Positions 56,038-64,000 of a stretch of 64,000 nucleotides of DNA are shown here, in pieces (position 1 is the stretch's first letter; every line of letters starts with the position of its first letter). This stretch comes from Rhizobium sp. WYJ-E13. Lineage in GTDB: Bacteria > Pseudomonadota > Alphaproteobacteria > Rhizobiales > Rhizobiaceae. A program made the translations under genes and the position numbers. The notes below the pieces were generated by a model, which worked only from the letters and a program-made list of their open reading frames with translations, was not told where the DNA came from and did not search any database. Location: positions 1,922,001 through 1,986,000 of the forward strand of contig NZ_CP076854.1 of NCBI RefSeq assembly GCF_018987265.1, written 5' to 3'.

Positions 56038-57543
56038 TCATCGACTGGCAGGCTTCATGTCGAAGGCCCGGACCCAATCGTCGCCGCGCGGAGTCCAGGT
56101 GATGCGCTTGGAAAGCCCGAACGTTGCCGGCTGCGTGTAGAGGAAAAGCGCAGGAGCCTCGTCGCACATAACCTCGGTCGCCTTCTTGTAGGCCTCCTGG
56201 CGCTTGGACTTGTCCATGGTCGAACGGCCGTCCGCCAGCGCCTTGCCGAAATCTGCATTGTCCCAATAGGCGTAAATGTTGCCCGGCGCGAACAACGTCA
56301 GTAGACCGTCGGCATCGATCGTCGGCCAAGCCTGGCTGAGCAGGCTCAAGGGGGCAAGATCCTTCGTCTTCAGATACTTGTCCATGTAGGCGCTGAACTG
56401 CATCTCGACGATCTTTGTCTTGACGCCGATCTCTTCGAGCTGGCTCGCAACGGCCTGCACCACCTCCCCGCCGTTTAGATAGGTTCCGGACGGAACGTCG
56501 AACTCGATCGGTTCGGAAGGGGCGCCACCTGCCTGCTTCAACAGTTCGGCCGCCTTGTCCGGATCATAGGGATAAGGTTTCAGGTCCGGGTTGAAGCCGA
56601 AATAGGTCTTCGACATCACCTCGCAGCGGGCGATCTCGGCCTGGTCGTTGAAGATGGCCTTGACGATCCCTTCCTTGTCGACGGCGTAGTTGAGCGCCTG
56701 CCGGAACAGTTTGTTGTCGAGCGGCGGCTTTGTCGTGTTGAACTTGATGAACACGGTGCGTGTGCTCGGCACGGCGCCGGCCTGGGCGCTGCCATTGTCC
56801 TTGATGCGCTGGATTTCGGTGGTGGGGATCGAATTCACGAAATCGACTTCACCGGCAAGAAGGGCCGCGACGCGGCTCGCCGGTTCGGGGATGACGCGCA
56901 TGACAACCTGGTCGAAGTCAGGCTTGCCGCCCCAGTATTTCGGATTGGCATCAAGCGTGAAGCTTTCACCCGGCTTGACGGAACTCAGCACGTAAGGACC
57001 GCCCGACGCCGTCTCGGTTGCCGGCTTGTGCTCCGCCGCCCATTTCGGCGGGAGAAGGAAGAACATCGAGAGCTGCTCGATCATCGCCGGATAGGGCGCG
57101 CTGGTCTTGATCTCGAGCTCGGTCGGACTGACGACCTTGACGTCGGAGATCAGCGCGAACCATGCCTTGATACGGGCATTGAGCGCCGGGTCCCGGACGC
57201 GGTCGAAATTCCATTTCACCGCTTCCGCGTCTATCTTCTCACCATCATTGAATGTCGCGTCCGACCGCAGCTTTATCCGCCAGGTTAGGTCGTCGACGTT
57301 TTTCCATTCGGTGGCCAGCGACGGCACGATCTTCATGTCGGGAGCACGTAGCACCAGCGATGGATAGATATGGCTGAGCAGGCTGAGATCGGTGCCGACC
57401 GATGCCGTCATGTGCGGATCGAACGTGTTGACCGTATTGGTGATGCCAATCGTCACCGTCTTGCCCTCGGCCAGCACCGTGGTCGACATCAGGGCGCTCA
57501 ATGAAACGGCGGCGACCGCCGTAGATATCAGTTTCCAGTCCAT
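56038..57543 (-). CDS. ABC peptide-type solute-binding protein (family 5)
   Basis: 501 residues with a Sec signal peptide (AVAAVSLSALMSTTVLAEG). Family 5 landmarks: NTVNTFDPHMTA, LATEWKNVDDLTWRIKLRSD, GGPYVLSSVKPGESF. AAGGAGACGG precedes the start. It lies inside an operon whose Opp-type ATPases are at the right edge, so the permeases are expected just beyond the window. A 76-nt AT-rich gap upstream could hold an internal promoter. Confidence 0.92.
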   Translation of the reverse strand: MDWKLISTAVAAVSLSALMSTTVLAEGKTVTIGITNTVNTFDPHMTASVGTDLSLLSHIYPSLVLRAPDMKIVPSLATEWKNVDDLTWRIKLRSDATFNDGEKIDAEAVKWNFDRVRDPALNARIKAWFALISDVKVVSPTELEIKTSAPYPAMIEQLSMFFLLPPKWAAEHKPATETASGGPYVLSSVKPGESFTLDANPKYWGGKPDFDQVVMRVIPEPASRVAALLAGEVDFVNSIPTTEIQRIKDNGSAQAGAVPSTRTVFIKFNTTKPPLDNKLFRQALNYAVDKEGIVKAIFNDQAEIARCEVMSKTYFGFNPDLKPYPYDPDKAAELLKQAGGAPSEPIEFDVPSGTYLNGGEVVQAVASQLEEIGVKTKIVEMQFSAYMDKYLKTKDLAPLSLLSQAWPTIDADGLLTLFAPGNIYAYWDNADFGKALADGRSTMDKSKRQEAYKKATEVMCDEAPALFLYTQPATFGLSKRITWTPRGDDWVRAFDMKPASR

Positions 57544-57619
57544 GTTCCGTCTCCTTCTGGTTTGAGAATATTATTGTTTTTCATGCTGTTATGCGTAACT
57601 GCAAGGAACGGACTTTCCC

Positions 57620-58753
57620 CTATCGCGTATCCTTGAGAATAATGGGATCGAACTTTCCGGTATCGAGGAAGGTCTCGATCATCTGCCTATGGGGTTCGAT
57701 GTCGATGCCGTTCTCCTTCAGCCAATCGGGGTTGTAATAGGTGGAGGTATAGCGGTCGCCGCTGTCGCAGATGAGCGAGACCAGTGAGCCTTCCTCGCCT
57801 GCCGCCATCATGCAGCCGGCGACCCAGCACAGGCCGAAGAAGTTGGTGCCCGTCGAACCGCCGACCCGCCGGAACAGCCGCTCCGACAGGACGTGCATGG
57901 CTGCAACCGACGCCGCATCCGGGATCTTAATCATGTGGTCGATGACGCCCGGAATGAAGGACGGTTCGACCCGCGGCCGTCCGACCCCCTCGATTCGCGA
58001 GGGCCTCTCGCAGGTAACGTTCACGTCACCGGCACAATACGCATCGTAGAAAGCGGAGTGTTCGACATCCACGACGCAGAGCCTTGTCGGGAAATTCCGG
58101 TAGCGGATATAGCGTCCGATCGTCGCCGAGGTGCCGCCGGTGCCGGCACTCATCACCACCCAGGCCGGATGCGGATGGCGCTCCGCCTGCATCTGCTCGA
58201 AGATACTCTCGGCGATGTTGTTGTTGCCGCGCCAGTCGGTCGCCCGCTCCGCATAGGTGAACTGGTCGAGATAATAGCCTCCAGCCTCCTCGGCCAGGCG
58301 CTGGGCGACATGATAGACCTCGCCGGGGCTTTCGACGAAATGGCAGCGACCGCCGAAGCGCTCGATCGCCTCGATCTTCTGGCGGCTGGTCGAGCGCGGC
58401 ATCACCGCGATGAACGGCAGTTCCAGAAGATGGGCAAAATAGGCCTCGCTGACCGCGGTGGAGCCGGACGAGGCTTCCACCAGCGTTGTCTCCTTCCGGA
58501 TTCGGCCGTTGCAGATGCCGTAGAGGAAGAGCGAACGGGCGAGCCGGTGCTTCAGGCTGCCGGTCGGATGGGTCGACTCGTCCTTCAGGTAGATCGAGAT
58601 GCCCTTCAGCCCCTTGAAGACCGGGTTGACCAGATGGGTGTCGGCCGAGCGGCGGCCGTCACCCTGCAGGATGCCGATCGCGTGCCGCGCCCAGTCCCGA
58701 TCCTCGCTTTCGGGCAGCCGCATCACCGGCGGGCAGGATTGCGTCTCAGACAT
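57620..58753 (-). CDS. PLP-dependent cysteine synthase-family enzyme, Cds1-like cysteine desulfhydrase
   Basis: 377 residues, fold type II. PLP Lys in [17 protein letters not shown], substrate loop [14 protein letters not shown], the phosphate-binding [15 protein letters not shown], and [11 protein letters not shown] near the end. The length and pattern match Cds1-type enzymes that release sulfide from cysteine, rather than CysK (~310 aa). Beta-elimination would yield 2-aminoacrylate, and a RidA gene sits 3 nt upstream in the operon. Activity on S-substituted cysteines is a reasonable inference. Confidence 0.85.
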   Translation of the reverse strand: MSETQSCPPVMRLPESEDRDWARHAIGILQGDGRRSADTHLVNPVFKGLKGISIYLKDESTHPTGSLKHRLARSLFLYGICNGRIRKETTLVEASSGSTAVSEAYFAHLLELPFIAVMPRSTSRQKIEAIERFGGRCHFVESPGEVYHVAQRLAEEAGGYYLDQFTYAERATDWRGNNNIAESIFEQMQAERHPHPAWVVMSAGTGGTSATIGRYIRYRNFPTRLCVVDVEHSAFYDAYCAGDVNVTCERPSRIEGVGRPRVEPSFIPGVIDHMIKIPDAASVAAMHVLSERLFRRVGGSTGTNFFGLCWVAGCMMAAGEEGSLVSLICDSGDRYTSTYYNPDWLKENGIDIEPHRQMIETFLDTGKFDPIILKDTR

Positions 58754-58756
58754 GGG

Positions 58757-59143
58757 TCAGGCCTTTGCGGGAATGGCGATGACGGCCTCGACCTCGACCT
58801 TGGCGCCCCTCGGCAGAGCGGAGACCTCGAAAGTGGCGCGCGCCGGATAGGGCGCGGAAAAAGCAGCGCCATAGGCCTCGTTGATTGCCGAAAAACCGGA
58901 AAGGTCGGTCAGCAGGATCGTGGTCTTGATGGTCTTCGACAGGTCGGTGCCGGCCGCTTCGGCAATCGCGGCGATGTTCTTCAGGCACTGCTTCATCTGC
59001 TCGACGGCATCGTCGGAATTGAAATTGCCGGTCGACGGATCGATCGGAAGCTGCCCGGAAACGAACAGCAGATCTCCATGCTGGACAGCCTGCGAATAGG
59101 GCCCGATCGCGGCTGGAGCGTTTGCGGTCGATATGGCGTTCAT
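58757..59143 (-). CDS. RidA-family 2-aminoacrylate/imine deaminase
   Basis: 128 residues from ATG 59143, with CGAGGAGAA upstream. Classic RidA: AIGPYSQAVQHGDLLFVSGQLP, the conserved Arg in YPARATFEVSALP and VEVEAVIAI at the end. Closer to canonical RidA than the copy at 46168. Directly upstream of the Cds1-like gene, whose predicted product 2-aminoacrylate is the known RidA substrate. Confidence 0.92.
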   Translation of the reverse strand: MNAISTANAPAAIGPYSQAVQHGDLLFVSGQLPIDPSTGNFNSDDAVEQMKQCLKNIAAIAEAAGTDLSKTIKTTILLTDLSGFSAINEAYGAAFSAPYPARATFEVSALPRGAKVEVEAVIAIPAKA

Positions 59144-59162
59144 GGTGTTCTCCTCGTTCGTG

Positions 59163-59741
59163 TTATCGGCCCTCGACCGGTGTCGAATGACCAAGTGTAT
59201 GCATCAGGCGGTTGGCCCAGCCGAAGATCGCGGCGGAGTGGATGAGGTCGACGATCTCGGCTTTCGAAAGCCCGTGGTCTCGAAGCGCCTGCACCTGATC
59301 CCTGCCGACCTGCGCGGGCGTCTGCGACAGCGTCCTGCAAAAATCGACGATCGCCTGGATCTTCGGATCGAATGGACCGTCGAGACCGCGCGTGTAGATC
59401 TCCTCGACCACGTCAGAGCGGTCGGAAAGCTCCGCGTAGCGGCGCGCGTGGACGGAGGCACAATAGACGCAGCGGTTGACGGCGGAAGCGACCAGTGCGC
59501 CGAGTTCCCGCTCGGCCCGGTCGAGTCCTCCCTTTGCATACATGATGGCATTGAAGAGTTTAGTCCGGGCCACATAGGATTCCGGGTCGTGCGCGAGCGT
59601 GCGCACGTAGGGCGACACCTTGGTGTTGGAAGGCGTCACCTGCATAGCCGCAAGCTGCTCCTCCGTGGCGGTCGCCACGTCAACCGGCTCGATATAGGGC
59701 GCCCAGGCGAGTGCCTTAACCTTGAAACGCGACGCACTCAT
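59163..59741 (-). CDS. Alkylhydroperoxidase-domain protein, Avi_7169 family
   Basis: 192 residues of the carboxymuconolactone decarboxylase/AhpD fold. The redox pair and proton-relay His are present in NRCVYCASVHARRYA. This matches the family known as Avi_7169-type peroxidase-related proteins. It overlaps the Avi_7170-type gene by 4 nt (ATGA). Could detoxify peroxide or an organic hydroperoxide made during the pathway; substrate unknown. Confidence 0.85.
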   Translation of the reverse strand: MSASRFKVKALAWAPYIEPVDVATATEEQLAAMQVTPSNTKVSPYVRTLAHDPESYVARTKLFNAIMYAKGGLDRAERELGALVASAVNRCVYCASVHARRYAELSDRSDVVEEIYTRGLDGPFDPKIQAIVDFCRTLSQTPAQVGRDQVQALRDHGLSKAEIVDLIHSAAIFGWANRLMHTLGHSTPVEGR

Positions 59742-60229
59742 GCCACCAGCTCCAACGCTTCCAGGCCGATGATCACCCGTGCCTCGAAATTGACGAAGGC
59801 GATCAGCTCGGAGAGCGCGATGATCTGCGGGTTCGACAGTCCGGCGGCTTCGAGATGCTCGATATCGGCTTTGGTGTTGTTACGCGGCGTCTTGGTAACA
59901 AGGTCGGCATGGCGGACGAGCGCCTGTGTGAAGATACCGGCATTCGCCGGAAATTCGGCAGCGGAAGCGATCGCCGCCAGCGTCTCGTCGCTGCCTGTTT
60001 CCTCCAGCATCAGGCCATAGGTCCGCGCCAGATCATTCCGGCCGATCAGCCGCGCCATGCGGGCGGCGAGTGCTGCGCGCATGGCCGGGCCGATGTCGAA
60101 TCCATGGCTGGGCGCCAGCACCGTCTGACGGCACAGTTCCGTCCCTTCCACATAGTCCGGCCGCTCACGGCGGATCCGGTACAGTTCGGAACCCGGCTTT
60201 ATCCCTGACAGGATATCAATTTGATCCAT
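59738..60229 (-). CDS. CMD-domain protein, Avi_7170 family
   Basis: 163 residues, carboxymuconolactone decarboxylase-like fold without the CxxC pair: IDILSGIKPGSELYRIRRERP, then LAARMARLIGRNDLARTY and IIALSELIAFVNFEARV. It matches the Avi_7170-type family that always travels with the Avi_7169 type. Probably a structural or regulatory partner of the neighbouring CxxC protein. Follows the molybdoenzyme by 4 nt. Confidence 0.82.
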   Translation of the reverse strand: MDQIDILSGIKPGSELYRIRRERPDYVEGTELCRQTVLAPSHGFDIGPAMRAALAARMARLIGRNDLARTYGLMLEETGSDETLAAIASAAEFPANAGIFTQALVRHADLVTKTPRNNTKADIEHLEAAGLSNPQIIALSELIAFVNFEARVIIGLEALELVA

Positions 60230-60233
60230 ATAT

Positions 60234-62504
60234 TCAGTCCTCGTGCTGTTGTTCCGGCTCCGGTCCGCGCCATGCGCGGATCGAAACCAAGCAAGAATTC
60301 GGTGCGGTCGCCTGAGACAGGCGGGAAGCGGCCGTGATCGGCGTCAACGTATTGGGATTGCCGCCGTGATCGACGCCGTCGCCATCCGGGCGGAACCAGC
60401 CGCCGGTCGGCAGGACGGCCACACTTGGCATCACGCCCTCGTCGATCGTCACGGCTGCGATCACGCGGCCCCGGTCGTTGTAGAGTTCGCAAAGATCGCC
60501 ATCCTCGGCGGCGAGTTCCTGTGCATCCAAGGCGCTCAGCGTCACCCGTTCGCAGCCCTTCAGCTTGGCGCCTTGGCTTGCGGGACCGTATTCAAGCTGT
60601 CCATGCAGACGGTGCGCAGGCTGTGGCGAAAGAAGATGGAACCGGTGTTGCGACGCAAGCGGCGCGCCGAGCCACTCCTCCGGCTCCATCCAGGCGGGAT
60701 GCGGGCCGATATCGGGATAACCGAAGCTGCCGATCGTGCCGGAGGCAATCTCGATGCGGCCGCTCGGCGTCTTCAGTGGCACGCCTTCGGGGTCGTTCCG
60801 AAAGCTTTGGAAGTGATCGGCGGGCGCCGGCGCTTCCTCCCCTTCGTCCAGGACCGCAAAGCCCCGCGAGCGGAAGGACGGGAAATCGGGCAGTTCGGGG
60901 TATCGCTCGCGGTAACCTTCATAGATATGTACCAGCCAGTCGTCGATGCAGCGGTTTTCATCGAAGGCCTCGCGGCAGCCGAGCTTGTCGGCAATCAGGC
61001 GATATGCCTCGTGATCGGCAACCACCCCTTCCGGCGGTTCCATGACGCGCCGGCTGTAGACCAGCCAGTTGTCGCGTGAGGAGGCCACGACGTCGTCCCG
61101 CTCGAAGGGAAAGGCCGATGGAAGCACGATATCAGCCATCTTCGCGGTCGCGGTCCACATATTCTCCGTGACGATCACCGTCTCCGGACGCCGGAATGCT
61201 TCCGCAAGGCGATTGAGGTCCTGGTGATGATGGAACGGATTGCCGCCCGCCCACCAGAGGAGCCGGATATCGGGCAGTTCGAGGACCCGCCCGTCGTAGT
61301 CGATCCGGCCGCCCGGATTTTCAAGGAGCTCCGTGATGCGCGCCACCGGAATGAAATTGCGAACGGGATTCATTCCCTGATCGAATGCCGGACCTCTCAA
61401 CCGGCGCACCGGCTGGCCCACCGCATTGACAGCGGTCAGGCCGAAGGCGAAACCGCCCCCCCTCCTGCCCACATGACCGGCCATGGAAGCAAGCGTGATC
61501 GCTCCCCAAAACGGCTGTTCACCGAAACGGGCGCGCTGCAGCGACCAGGCAACGTTGATCAGGCTGGGATAGTCGTGCAGGTCTTCGGCGATTTCGATGA
61601 TCGTATCGGCCGGCACACCGGAGATTGCCGACGCCCAGGCCGCGTCCTTGGCAATGCCGTCCTTCTCTCCGATCAGATAGCTTTCGAACTCTCCGAAGCC
61701 CGTGGTGCAGCGCTTCAGGAACTCACAATCGAACAATCCCTCGGCCAACAGCCTGTGGCACATGCCGAGCATGACCGCCACATCCGTGTTCGGACGGACC
61801 GGGACGTGGCGAACATTCTGCCCTGGCGGCGCATCACTCGCCGCCGGGCTGAACACGACGATCCGAACGCCCCTTTCCTGGCAGCGCCTCAGCCACTCGC
61901 CCGCGCGATGGCTGCCGGTGCCCCCTGCCTCGACCTGCGCATTGGTCAGCCGGAAGCCGCCGAAACCGACGAGCAATTCACAATTCTCCGCAATGTCGCT
62001 CCAGGAGGGCGATGTATCGCAGGCGTCCTTGTAGTCGCTCCCCAGGATATGCGGCAGCAGCACGCCGGCCGCACCGTAGGAATAGGTGTTGACCGAAGAC
62101 GTGAAGCCGCCGGCGAGATTGAGAAGCCGCTTGAGCTGGCTTTGCGCATGATGGAAACGGCCGGCGCTCGCCCAGCCGTAGGAGCCTCCGAAGATCGCCT
62201 GGTTTCCGTGGGTGGAGCGAACACGCCGCAATTCATCGGCGATCAGGCCGGCGACTGCGTCCCAGCCCACCGCGACGAATTCCTCCCTGCCCCGACCAAA
62301 GCCCGTTCCGGCAAGCGGACCATTTTCCAGCCAGGAACGCCGGACCATAGGCGCACGAATACGCTCGGGATGATCGGCAAGATCCAGATAACCGAGCCCC
62401 ATTTCCGAAGGATCGGGATCATGCCGGAAAGGCGTGAGCAGCGGTTTCCCGTTCGTGCCAAAGCCGACCTCATAGGTTCCGAAATGGGTCGCGAACAGGT
62501 GCAT
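60234..62504 (-). CDS. Molybdopterin-dependent S/N-oxide reductase (BisC/DMSO reductase family, cytoplasmic)
   Basis: 756 residues. Mo-bisPGD enzyme: the Mo-ligand Ser region is GGSYGWASAGRFHHAQSQ, then TYSYGAAGVLLPHILG, WWAGGNPFHHHQDLN, VIVTENMWTATAKMADIVLPS and LHGQLEYGP near the end. There is no N-terminal Fe-S site or Tat signal, as in cytoplasmic BisC, which reduces biotin and methionine sulfoxides. Position between Opp ATPases and a Cds1/RidA pair suggests a sulfoxide of a sulfur amino acid as substrate, which is inference. Confidence 0.88.
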   Translation of the reverse strand: MHLFATHFGTYEVGFGTNGKPLLTPFRHDPDPSEMGLGYLDLADHPERIRAPMVRRSWLENGPLAGTGFGRGREEFVAVGWDAVAGLIADELRRVRSTHGNQAIFGGSYGWASAGRFHHAQSQLKRLLNLAGGFTSSVNTYSYGAAGVLLPHILGSDYKDACDTSPSWSDIAENCELLVGFGGFRLTNAQVEAGGTGSHRAGEWLRRCQERGVRIVVFSPAASDAPPGQNVRHVPVRPNTDVAVMLGMCHRLLAEGLFDCEFLKRCTTGFGEFESYLIGEKDGIAKDAAWASAISGVPADTIIEIAEDLHDYPSLINVAWSLQRARFGEQPFWGAITLASMAGHVGRRGGGFAFGLTAVNAVGQPVRRLRGPAFDQGMNPVRNFIPVARITELLENPGGRIDYDGRVLELPDIRLLWWAGGNPFHHHQDLNRLAEAFRRPETVIVTENMWTATAKMADIVLPSAFPFERDDVVASSRDNWLVYSRRVMEPPEGVVADHEAYRLIADKLGCREAFDENRCIDDWLVHIYEGYRERYPELPDFPSFRSRGFAVLDEGEEAPAPADHFQSFRNDPEGVPLKTPSGRIEIASGTIGSFGYPDIGPHPAWMEPEEWLGAPLASQHRFHLLSPQPAHRLHGQLEYGPASQGAKLKGCERVTLSALDAQELAAEDGDLCELYNDRGRVIAAVTIDEGVMPSVAVLPTGGWFRPDGDGVDHGGNPNTLTPITAASRLSQATAPNSCLVSIRAWRGPEPEQQHED

Positions 62505-62509
62505 TGCGC

Positions 62510-63423
<914 letters not shown>

Positions 63424-63427
<4 letters not shown>

Positions 63428-64000
63428 GTCTGTGCCTCCATGCGCGCAAGCTCGGCACGCAGGTCGTACCAGGCCGCCACCCGGTGGCCGGGAGTGCTGT
63501 CGGCAGCATCGACAAGCGGCGGCGTTTCCAACCTGCACCGCTCCGTGGCGAAGGGATTGCGCGGCGCGAAAGGATCGCCGACCGGTTCCTTCGTCAGATC
63601 AGGTGGATTGCCGGGAATCTGATAGAGCCGGTTGACACCGCGCCGGCCGCCATGTGGAAGCGATTTCAGGAGGCCCCAGGTGTAGGCGCTGCGCGGATCG
63701 TGGAAAACGGAGCGAACCGGGCCACGCTCCATGATGCGGCCGCCATACATGACCTGAACCGTGTCCGCGAGCCCGGCAACGACGCCCATGTCGTGGGTGA
63801 TCCAGATGACGGTCGTGCCGATCTTGCGTTTCAGGTCCCGAACGAGATCGAGGATCTGCGCCTGGACCGTGACGTCGAGCGCCGTTGTCGCCTCGTCGGC
63901 GATCAGAAGCTTCGGATTGCAGGAAATGCCGATGGCGATCATCACCCGCTGACGCATGCCGCCGGAAAATTCATGCGGATATTGCCGGGCGCGGCGGGCG
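63424..64000 (-). CDS. ABC peptide-type importer ATPase (OppD/DppD-like), N-terminus beyond window edge
   Basis: The visible 192 residues are the C-terminal part: the signature [16 protein letters not shown], Walker [13 protein letters not shown], switch His in [14 protein letters not shown], and the OppD tail ([21 protein letters not shown], with Cys in [11 protein letters not shown]). The frame is open to the right edge. Upstream genes beyond the window should include the two permeases. Confidence 0.9.

Overview
The window looks like an accessory replicon (plasmid or chromid) or accessory chromosomal region of a Rhizobiaceae-type alphaproteobacterium (Rhizobium/Agrobacterium/Sinorhizobium group). 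The reasons are the high-GC coding style, four complete ABC importer operons plus the ATPases of a fifth system, many small-molecule catabolic genes, an orphan chemoreceptor/CheW pair, rhizobial IS families (IS701, IS630, IS6, IS3), and the Avi_7169/Avi_7170 protein pair first named from Agrobacterium vitis. No replication, conjugation, rRNA, intact tRNA, prophage or CRISPR locus is visible.

Left end (1-6.4 kb): a minus-strand SagB-type dehydrogenase with a small upstream protein and a downstream unknown protein cut by the window edge, resembling part of a RiPP (modified peptide) locus. A scar zone follows, with an IclR fragment, tRNA-3'-end-like fragments, a remnant of an IS701-type element, an intact IS701 element, and an IS630 element inserted in the target duplication of that IS701 copy. 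Next, 6.4-8.8 kb carries an MCP chemoreceptor and a cheW with a frameshift in a C8 tract.

9.1-20.3 kb is a complete four-carbon sugar-acid operon on the minus strand: LtnD, OtnK, OtnC, OtnI, DenD, an extra SDR, and a MalK/UgpC-type ABC importer. A divergent LacI regulator faces a palindromic operator. L-threonate and D-erythronate would both be converted to DHAP. 20.6-23.7 kb holds IS6 and IS3 remnants around a catalase-family peroxidase/cytochrome b561 pair.

23.8-42.7 kb is a catabolic island of unknown substrate: LysR/ALDH; two paralogous GNAT proteins; deacetylase, 2-hydroxyacid dehydrogenase, cupin, tartrate-dehydrogenase-like enzyme and succinate-semialdehyde dehydrogenase in one operon; an amine oxidase-like flavoprotein and a HAD dehalogenase in a convergent operon; then a class III aminotransferase and a dipeptide-type ABC importer. 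An Lrp regulator (43 kb) separates it from 43.4-49.0 kb, where a DadA-like oxidase, a BhcC-like aldolase/dehydratase, RidA, a BhcD-like imine reductase and a BhcB-like dehydratase suggest beta-hydroxyaspartate/glyoxylate or 3-hydroxy-amino-acid metabolism. A decayed second oxidase lies among them.

49.4-53.0 kb is a ribose-type ABC importer (SBP, ATPase, permease). An intact IS701-type element with CTAA target duplication lies upstream of it. 55.1-64.0 kb is one minus-strand operon running off the right edge: Opp-type ATPases, a BisC-like molybdoenzyme, two CMD/AhpD proteins, RidA, a Cds1-like cysteine desulfhydrase, a family 5 binding protein and an alpha/beta hydrolase. It reads as a candidate pathway for import, sulfoxide reduction and C-S cleavage of a sulfur amino acid derivative. 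All four solute-binding-protein genes in the window are followed directly by a long perfect hairpin before the next cistron.
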